Source of the DNA: Brevipalpus yothersi
Lineage: Eukaryota > Arthropoda > Arachnida > Trombidiformes > Tenuipalpidae
Reading direction: 5' to 3'
DNA: 64,000 nt
Assembly: GCA_003956705.1 (NCBI GenBank)
Contig: QZCP01000790.1
Coordinates: 1-64,000, forward strand
Shown here in pieces: positions 37,864 to 46,060 of the stretch; position 1 is the stretch's first letter, and every line of letters starts with the position of its first letter. The position numbers and the translations under genes were made by a program. The notes beneath the pieces are model-generated. The model was given only the letters and a program-made list of their open reading frames with translations, made no database searches and was not told where the DNA came from.

Positions 37864-39195
37864 ATGGTTAAAAAACTTCCAAAATCAATATTAAAGCTTG
37901 GTTTCTTTAGTTTACCTGCTCGATACTTGGATAAAGGTGAATTGGTTGGCTCAGCAGCTGAACAGTTCAAAAGATGTTTCTACTTCATATTCGAACAGTT
38001 CAATGTAACTCTTTTCGAAATACCACGATACAGACTGCAGTGTGCAAATGACGCTGAATGTTCATTCTTAACTGATCAATTGAACACCAAAGTGGATTTT
38101 ATTGCAGGTCTATCAAGCTTAACCAAACTTTCTGGAAATATTACAACAGCCGCACCGTTGGACGAAATTCAATGTTTTCTCATGACTTCACCAGACAAGG
38201 TTGAAAAAACTGAGTTCCAAAATATTTCCAACATATTTCTGCAAATTAATCGATGTACTATCATAGCAGTGATTCTGATCATCTTTCTCTTGTTCATTCT
38301 CACTTCATATTTCAATGTTTTTTCGCTTGGAAAAACGCTCTGGTTAACGGTTAAAACTTTGCTCCGAAACTATTCTCTACCGAAAAAAGTTGTTTCTCCA
38401 GAAAGTCTTCTCAGCTTGGTTATGTTTGGCGGCTTTCTGCATCTATTCTTCATTTCATCAGTTCAAACCAATATGGTCAAGCGACGTGATTTCGTAAAAT
38501 TAGACACACTTCGAGATGTGATCTCGCGAGATACTATTGTTTCATTTGTCACAATAGATTGTCAATTCCTTGCTGCCTCGATCAGTGATCTGAATTTGAA
38601 GCAAAAATTGTTTGCAAGGGAACGCAATTTATATCGAACAAATACGGTTGAATTTATGGAGAATGTCAATCAAATTACACCAAAATATTGTATAATTGGT
38701 AGGAAAGAAGGTTTGAACATGTATTCCTACTTTAGTTGCTCAGTGTATGGCAATCAAATACTGTCTAAGAAGAATATTTATACCTCTTCGAAGCCTGTCT
38801 TAGATTCAATTGGCCTAAATTTTATTTCACTCAGGTTGTCAACCGAAGATCGAAAAACTTTCCAAATGGGTGCTTATGCTGGTTTCGAAATGAAATTAAT
38901 CGAAGATATTGGTTCGCCAAGGCTTGCTAAGAGTTTGATTGGAGAAACTAGACAAGCTTGTGTTGAAGAGGATTCTTCATTGGAACAATTGTTCTTTTCA
39001 CCAGTGAAATTTGAATTTTATGCAAACATCTTACTTTCTTTTTACTCGATTGCTCTAATGTCAATTATGTTGCTTTTATTTGAGAGAATTTCACTAACAA
39101 ATGCACATACAAAGCTCTATGTCTCAAAGTCCATAAAAGCAGTTCGTTTCCATGAATTCAACATGAAAACGATCAAAAAATCAAGAATAAGTTGA
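37864..39195 (+). CDS. Ionotropic-receptor-like protein, array member 10
   Basis: 443 aa, group II. N-terminus basic (MVKKLPKSILKLGFFSLP). S1 has QCANDAEC (five-residue spacing), sequons FNVT and NITTAAPL, and IQCFLMTSP; the pre-M1 linker EFHD is EFQN here. M1 is about TIIAVILIIFLLFILTSYF, the pore segment LWLTVKTLLRNY, M3 about LVMFGGFLHLFFISSVQTNM, KDF becomes RDFVKLDTL. S2 contains IDCQFL, FSCSVYGNQIL, GLNFISLRLS, YAGFEMKL and SPRLAKSLIG; M4 is about ILLSFYSIALMSIMLLLF. It has the longest non-repetitive tail of group II (about 38 basic residues, ending KKSRIS), which might bind a cytoplasmic partner. No signal peptide. Confidence 0.8.
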   Translation: MVKKLPKSILKLGFFSLPARYLDKGELVGSAAEQFKRCFYFIFEQFNVTLFEIPRYRLQCANDAECSFLTDQLNTKVDFIAGLSSLTKLSGNITTAAPLDEIQCFLMTSPDKVEKTEFQNISNIFLQINRCTIIAVILIIFLLFILTSYFNVFSLGKTLWLTVKTLLRNYSLPKKVVSPESLLSLVMFGGFLHLFFISSVQTNMVKRRDFVKLDTLRDVISRDTIVSFVTIDCQFLAASISDLNLKQKLFARERNLYRTNTVEFMENVNQITPKYCIIGRKEGLNMYSYFSCSVYGNQILSKKNIYTSSKPVLDSIGLNFISLRLSTEDRKTFQMGAYAGFEMKLIEDIGSPRLAKSLIGETRQACVEEDSSLEQLFFSPVKFEFYANILLSFYSIALMSIMLLLFERISLTNAHTKLYVSKSIKAVRFHEFNMKTIKKSRIS

Positions 39196-40365
39196 GGAAG
39201 AAGATTTTTATGGTTCATTTCCACAAACCTATGGTTTTTGATGGAACTCCAATGGAATGGAATTTGTCAAAATATTAATTAGAGGAATCAAAATATCATG
39301 TGTTGAAGATATCTTGGTTACTCAGTTTCTAACCCAAATCTTTTCTAAATATTTTGTCTGTAGAATACATTTTATAGAGCCTTAAATCTCCTCATGTATC
39401 ATTGAAGCGACTTATTGTTCCCTTTATTCTCTTCATTTGTTGAATTTATGTTATTTTTCACATACGATATACAGATACAATATTAAGAATATAATTTCAG
39501 GATTAGAATTCAATCGATCAGAGCATCTATGAAAAAGATGGGAATAGCAAACTTGAGAAAGATACAATACAATGTCTATAATCCAAAGAATGAGAAAGGA
39601 AGAAAACAGATACCTCAAATAATATTGATCATTTTGGGTTTTATCCAGCAAATTTCACTATTCAGCCTGTGATATGATTACTTAAGAATATTTTTGTGAA
39701 GAATTCTCTATCTTTTGCTGAAAAAATCAAATTTTTTTCTAGATATACCACGATTCTATTAGTATATAGAGCTAAAAGGTGACAATTTGATCATCTACAC
39801 CAATAGAGATAATGATGAGGGTCTGATCGTTTAACCGATTGTGACCATTATCGGAGGAATATAACGCAACTGTCAGAGTTATTCAGATGATGGAAAAATA
39901 GTGTTAGGCTACTTTCCATCATAAAACTTGGCTCAAGATTTGAAAAGTTTCGATTTTCTTTGCTATTTCATGGGAGAACTTAATAAAATTGAGACAAACT
40001 TATCCATTCTCCTTGCCGCATAATGTCCCAGTGGACCAGATTTCTTTCCATATTGTGACCCGAAAAATACTCTGAACTCTCTTTGATTAATTTTCAACAA
40101 TATATTCCAATGTTCTGACTGTATTATTGGTATGCATCATAAAAAGAGTGAATATCTTTTCACATTTCAGAAGCGTATGATCATATTCATTATCCGAGAG
40201 GTATATGTTACACCTTGTGTCGATTTTTTTACGAAGTGAAAATCTGTTCAATAGAAGAAAGAAATGAATCGAGAGTTTTTTTGTTGTTGATCCACAAAAT
40301 TAAAACATTCTGGAACTGTTCGTCCATGGTAATTAACTCAGATTCACACTCTGTACCCAATTATC
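39196..40365. other. Spacer between array members 10 and 11
   Basis: About 1.2 kb; its first part (39370-39580) is related to the 3' flank of member 9. No supported gene. Confidence 0.55.
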
Positions 40366-41655
40366 ATGATTAATCACCGAAACGGTAAGCCTTCTCTCAG
40401 TCTAGGATTTTTCAAATTTCCTTTCCGATATAAGAACGAGAATGGTGAACTGGCTGGCATAGCAGCTCCACATTTCAAAAGACGATTCTATTTCATTTTC
40501 GAACTATTCAATATAACACTGATTGAATTTCCAAAACGAAGTTTAAGCTGTGAAACGAATACATGTCCCCTGTTGACCCATCATCTTCAGACTGACATTG
40601 ATTTCATGGCTGGCCTGTCACATATGGGTGAATTGGCTGAAAATATTACCACAGCCCCACCATTGAATGATATTCAATGTGTTTTGGTTTATTGTCCTAA
40701 CCGGAAGGAACGAACTGAATTTCACGATGTTATCAATACTTTCTCCCAAAAAAATTTATGGATAGTTTTAGCTTCACTACTGGTTCTATGTTCTTTATCC
40801 AGTTTGATTGGTTATTTGAATCGCCTAGAAATTGTTGACACTCTCTGGTTGATGGTGAAAATCTTGCTGAGGAATCATGATTTCAGTGGGAATGTACTAT
40901 CCAACCGACAACTGTATTCTCAGAGAGGATTTATTAGTATAGTTCTTTTTGCAAGCTTATTGCACCTATTTTTTCATTCATCAATACAAACTAATATGGT
41001 GAGGTGCAAAGATTTTCTCAAATTGGATACTCTCAATGATTTGGCTGCAACCAATTTAACTATAGGATTTCCAGGAATAGATTGTCGATTTTTATTGGGC
41101 ATGATTCACAATGACGATTTACGGGAAAAACTTTTATCACGAGTAAGTGAGCTATATGAAACCTCAGATATCAATAAAGTGATAAAAAGGATCGAGGAAA
41201 GAAAGTCAAAAGGAGCTCTGATTGGTAAAGAGGAAAGTTTCAATATGCTATTCCATATTGGATGCTCTGCAGTCGGTAATAAAGTGATCCAACGAAGAGA
41301 AACTTATTCTTCTCATAAGCCTGTACTATCTTCTATTGCGATGAACTTTATATCCCTCAATATACCACAGAATAGCCGGAAAATTTTTCAGAGAGGTGCT
41401 TATGCTGGATTTGAGATGCGATTGATACAAGAGACTACATCTCCAAGGCTTGCTCGCAGTATAGTTGGAGAAACCCAATTATCATGCTTCGAAGAGGTTG
41501 ATCAGCTTAGGGGTGTTTATTATTCCTCTTTGGGGTTCAATTTTTTCGAAAGTTTCACCAAATTATACTTGTCGATCATTCCAATATCTTTATTTCTGTT
41601 CACCACGGAAAAGGTTCTTGATTCTGTTGGTTTACAATCGCTCAAATTCTTGTAG
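40366..41655 (+). CDS. Ionotropic-receptor-like protein, array member 11
   Basis: 429 aa, group II. S1: LSLGFFKFPFRYKNENGE, FNIT, SCETNTC, NITTAPPL, then IQCVLVYCP with an additional cysteine found only here. M1 is about IVLASLLVLCSLSSLIGYL, pore segment LWLMVKILLRNH, then a segment before M3 a few residues longer than in its relatives (SNRQLYSQRGF), M3 about IVLFASLLHLFFHSSIQTNM, KDFLKLDTLNDL. S2: IDCRFLL, IGCSAVGNKV, MNFISLNIP (Met replaces the Gly of GLNF), YAGFEMRL, SPRLARSIVG, CFEE; M4 is about SFTKLYLSIIPISLFLFT. Poly(A) signal 41711-41716. Confidence 0.8.
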   Translation: MINHRNGKPSLSLGFFKFPFRYKNENGELAGIAAPHFKRRFYFIFELFNITLIEFPKRSLSCETNTCPLLTHHLQTDIDFMAGLSHMGELAENITTAPPLNDIQCVLVYCPNRKERTEFHDVINTFSQKNLWIVLASLLVLCSLSSLIGYLNRLEIVDTLWLMVKILLRNHDFSGNVLSNRQLYSQRGFISIVLFASLLHLFFHSSIQTNMVRCKDFLKLDTLNDLAATNLTIGFPGIDCRFLLGMIHNDDLREKLLSRVSELYETSDINKVIKRIEERKSKGALIGKEESFNMLFHIGCSAVGNKVIQRRETYSSHKPVLSSIAMNFISLNIPQNSRKIFQRGAYAGFEMRLIQETTSPRLARSIVGETQLSCFEEVDQLRGVYYSSLGFNFFESFTKLYLSIIPISLFLFTTEKVLDSVGLQSLKFL

Positions 41656-42256
41656 GAACGCAATTTTATGTCTAGACAAATTCGAAGCTTTTTGAATAGA
41701 ATACAAATGAAATAAAATTGTTACATCTGAAATATTTATTCAAGATGACACTTGTATATACTCAATGTTCTGATCATTGGAAATTTAATGTTAATTTGAA
41801 TAGTTTACTTCCTTTATGATCAATAATATACACTTGTCCAATTGGGAATTTGAAATGTTCAACGTCATTCTTATTGCTTGAAAAAATCTACAATATCGTA
41901 AAATATCATTATCTAAACCGTTTGCTCAATGTTAACACCTTTAAGAGGCTTCAAATGGAATCTTTTGGGTGTGATAATGATACATTTAAAGAAAAAACGA
42001 TCATTGTTATCCTCATCACGTTTCTCAGAGCCCTACTGCTACCGATAGAATTTTGAACAATTTGTCACGAATTATTGTGGGTATATACATGTATTATATG
42101 ATGAATACAGGATCGATTATTTCACCCAATATTTGTTAGATGGTTGATCTGAATATTGCAAAATTACTGGTGAGAGAGAGAGAGAGAAAGAAAGAAAGAT
42201 ACATTTGAAAATATTTTCGAGTCTGGAATATCTTTGACTAAGGGTGGCCTAGATAT
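41656..42256. other. Spacer between array members 11 and 12
   Basis: About 600 bp, AT-rich, with a short GA run near 42173-42187; no supported gene. Confidence 0.55.
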
Positions 42257-43578
42257 ATGGTAAACATGTACAGAGAAAGTTTCAAAAGGCCCTTTTTGAG
42301 GCTCTCTTTCTTCAATCTTCCAGTTATCGGAAAAAATGAACAAGGACAATTGACTGGTCCATTGGCTCCACATTTTACACGAGGTTTCTATTTCATTTTT
42401 GGACTTTTCAATACCAGTTCGATTGTTCTACCGAAGCAGGAAATAAATTGTGCCACCGTTGAGTGTCCATTTTTGATTAATCATCTTCAAAGTGATACCG
42501 ATTTTGTTGCTGGTTTAACCAGCTTATCCCAATTGTGGCCAAACATAACCACTGCACCACCATTGAATGAGATTCAATGTTTCCTGATGACAGCCCCTGA
42601 GAAAAGGGTTCGAACAAAATTTCATGATATCAATAGTGTTTTCTCAGATATGGATTGTTTAACCATCTTATCCTGTATATCGCTGATATGTTATATCAGC
42701 ATTTGCATCAAATTCTCGAATAATTTTTCTATTCCTGATATACTGTGGATGACAGCGAAAATTTTGATTCAAAATTATTCTCCACAGATACGATCAATTC
42801 GAAGGAAAAATTTGCTCATCATGATTCTTCTAATCAGCATATTGTATCTATTTTTCCAATCATCAATCCAAACTAACATGGTGAGAGGAAAAGATTTTCT
42901 CAAAATAGATACTCTCGAAGATGTGATCAGAGAAAATTTGTACATTTCATATGCAGCTATCGATTGTCGCTTTCTGGCCTCAATGATCAAAGATGTCAAT
43001 TTGAGGCATCAAATTCAATCTCGATTGATTGATATTTATGAGGATGCCGATATAGTGAAAGTCATGGAAGGTATCATGAATACCAAAGCCAAAAGAGGTT
43101 TTATTGGAAAAAAAGAAGCGTTTCGAATGTTATTGCATTTCAGTTGTTCATCAATTGGAAATCAAATTATATCCAAAAAAGATACATATACATCACCGAG
43201 GCCAATTTTATCATCAATTGGACTCAATTTTCTTTCCCTCAATCTACCTCATAGTAGTCGAAAAATATTTCAAACAGGTGCTTACGCTGGTTTCGAAATG
43301 AAATTGAATCATGAAATTGCTTCACCAATCGTTGCCCGTAGCATTGTTGGAGATGCAAAATTGGCCTGTTCCGAAGAGGATCCGATTGTTGAGCAAATAT
43401 TTTACTCTCCTCTGGGACCAAAATTTTTCTCTAGTGTTCGTGTCCTCTATCTATCCACAATCCTATTAGCCATGCTCTTATCTTTACAGGAAAGTTTACC
43501 CAGATTAAAGCATCTCAAGGAACGACTACGAGGCCAATTACCGATCCACAACCTTGGACAATCTTTGACCCTCCGAAG

Positions 43579-43615
<37 letters not shown>

Positions 43616-43636
43616 CATATGAGATATGAGATGTAA
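42257..43636 (+). CDS. Ionotropic-receptor-like protein, array member 12
   Basis: 459 aa, last and longest member. S1: FLRLSFFNLPVIGKNEQGQ, sequon FNTS, NCATVEC, NITTAPPL, IQCFLMTAP; linker KFHDINSVFS; M1 about LTILSCISLICYISICI; pore segment LWMTAKILIQNY; M3 about IMILLISILYLFFQSSIQTN; KDFLKIDTLEDV matches the iGluR post-M3 motif best. S2: IDCRFL, FSCSSIGNQIIS, GLNFLSLNLP, YAGFEMKL; M4 about SSVRVLYLSTILLAMLLSL. The tail of about 60 residues ends in RE repeats encoded by a GA microsatellite (43577-43616), after which translation stops at 43636. Without the repeat tail the protein would match its neighbours in length. Poly(A) signal 43735-43740. Confidence 0.8.
43577..43616 (+). repeat. GA microsatellite inside a coding tail
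   Basis: GA-rich run (with one GATAGTGA interruption) translated as alternating Arg/Glu at the end of array member 12. A length change not divisible by three would alter the last residues and the stop. Confidence 0.85.
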
Positions 43637-44170
43637 GGCTTAATCGTCCGAAAAATGTGAGAATAGAAATCTCTTCCCAGAGCCCAATTTGCCCTCAGGC
43701 TACGGAAAAGTCAGCCGACCAACCAACCAAAAGCAATAAATCACACTCTTTACTGTAAAATTCTAGGAAATGATGCAATAAACTTCTCTCTCGCTCTTTC
43801 TTTCTTTCTTTCTTTCTTTTTTTCTCCCTCTCTCTCTCTCTCTCTCTCTCTCCATCTCCATCTCTGTCTTTTTTCTATTTCTTTTTCTCAGAACTTTTTG
43901 AACAGGGAAATTCTGAGCCCAGAATTTGAGCGCGCCTTTTTTTCAAGATTTTCTTCAGGAGCATATGTTGTGAGTGGCGCGCTAAGGACAACAAACAAAC
44001 GTGCAAAGAAGCTTGATCAATGTTTTCAGCATCGTTTGTGCCTTTTTTTTGATCGACTGTTTTTTAGCCGCCACAATATTTGTGTTAACATGTGCTGTTG
44101 TTAAATTGATTCAGTTCAATTGTTTTCTTTATTTTTTTTGGAGTTTGTTGATTGGTTTTTCCCACTTGCA
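43637..44170. other. Spacer before polymerase eta
   Basis: 3' UTR of array member 12, then a TTTC/TC pyrimidine-rich run at about 43795-43852 and a relatively GC-rich stretch that may be the polymerase eta promoter and leader. No coding feature supported. Confidence 0.5.
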
Positions 44171-45985
44171 ATGGAGCGAGTGATTGCTCTCATTGATATG
44201 GATTGTTTTTATGTTCAAGTTGAACAGAGAGATGATCCACAGTATTGGGGTAAACCGTGTGTTGTTGCACAATATAATCCTTACAGAGGTGGTGGGTAAG
44301 TGTAATTAACTGAAATGATGAATCTACTCAATTGATTGCTCATGGTAAATCTGTTATTATAGCATAATTGCCGTAAATTATGAAGCTCGAGCTTGTGGTG
44401 TGAAACGAGGTACTCGAGGTGATGATGCCAAAGTAAAGTGTCCTGAGTTACATACTTTCATGGTGGAAGAGGTTCGTGGTAAAGCTAATTTGACCAAATA
44501 TCGACGTGCATCTCGTGAAGTGATGAAAGTTATCTGTGAATTTAGGTATGTTGATGAATAAGAGATATCGATTTGGTTCACATTGTCCGGTATTTTTCAG
44601 TGTTCAATTTTTTTGTGATCTATCTTTCCAGTGATCAGATTGTGGTGGAACGTGCATCAATCGATGAGGCATACCTCGATTTGACCAAGTATGTTGAGTC
44701 GATAAGTGTTAAGCCATCACTTGGTGATCTGGAAGGAACATTTATTGCTGGCCTTCCGGATGATAAGTTTCCTGGTCAAGATAAATTTGAATCTCAACAG
44801 AAAAAATTGAAATACTTTTACGATGAGTGTGAACCTCGCAGTGATGATGAAAATCTGCTGATTGCTGCTGTTGCTATCAAAAATATTCGCGCTGCCATTC
44901 TAGCTGAAACTCAATTCAAATGTTCAGCTGGCATAAGTCACAATAAAATATTGGCCAAATTAGCTGGGTCAATGAATAAGCCAAATGCCCAGACCATCTT
45001 GTCATTCGCCCAAGTGCCGTGTGTATTTGAAACTACTCCTATTGATAAAGTTCGCAATCTAGGTGGTAAATTGGGTGATACGATCAAAGAAAAGTATCAA
45101 ATAACAACCATGGGACAGCTAGCTGGTCTACCGGAAACTATACTTGCTCAAGATTTTGATGAGAAAACCTATAAATGGCTGGTCAATGTAAGACGAGGAG
45201 TGGATAATGAGCAACTTGAGGCTCGCCAGATTCCCAAGTCCATAGGTTGTGGTAAAAATTTTCCTGGAGTACGCAAAATGGCTCTCGAATCTTCGGAGCA
45301 AGTATTACATTGGTATCGAGAGCTTTGTGGTGAGCTGGTGGAAAGGATTGAAGAAGATCAAGAGATGAACCAAAGAACGCCTACACTGATGACAATTCAT
45401 ATGAAATTCAATTCTCTGCCTGATACACACAAGTCATTACCTCTTCATCACATAAATTGTGATAAAATTGTTGATTCAATTGCTCGTTACATTTTACCAA
45501 AGTATCTTAAGGAGGACGGTAAATTGAAAGATCCTGCAATAATGTTGAGCATTGCCGCCTCAAAGTTCATTCCCTACGACAAATGTGCCAAAAATTCTAA
45601 ATTGGAGAGATTTTTCCAAAAAGTTGATCATTCAAGCCTTTCCATCACCAATTCTACCAATGAGACTAATACTTCTTCTACCTCAGAATCTCAAGTCACC
45701 ATTAATGAAACTCAAGAATCATCTGATCTCAAGATTAAAATAATCTCACCCAATAAGGACAGATCATCGGGAAATCAGCCGAAAAAACCAAGAATAGCGA
45801 GGATTCTGTTGACAAATGAGAGCCCAGATACCTCAACCAATTATTTATCCTCCTCATCTTCCTCAGTGCCTCCGAATCCTTTAATCGTCTCTGAACCACC
45901 GCCGAAACGAGGGTTCTTCTATCGGAAGACTTTGGAACTCGCTCAACAATTGACATTCAATAAGTTGACCGAACTTCCCCAATAA
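44171..45985 (+). CDS. DNA polymerase eta (Y-family)
   Basis: Translesion DNA polymerase of the RAD30 / Pol eta branch, which copies past UV-induced pyrimidine dimers in the nucleus. Exons 44171-44295, 44363-44545 and 44632-45985 join in phase to give 553 aa. Catalytic metal ligands lie in LIDMDCFYVQVEQR and in ERASIDEAY; YEARACGVKRG is the conserved finger sequence and VRGKANLTKYRRAS is typical of eta rather than kappa or iota. ISHNKILAKLAGSMNKPNAQ and GVDNEQLEARQIPKSIGCGK cover thumb and little-finger parts. SKLERFFQKVD resembles a PCNA-binding box without its leading Gln. The Ser/Thr-rich tail shows no UBZ zinc finger, and the protein is shorter than human Pol eta (713 aa). It converges on Lon with a 75 bp gap. 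The start is the first ATG and matches the family N-terminus. Confidence 0.95.
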
Positions 45986-46060
45986 TTAAACAGTCAATGA
46001 CAAACACTTTTTTTGTATAGAATTTTCATTACAATATATATAAATACAAATTTATTCTTC

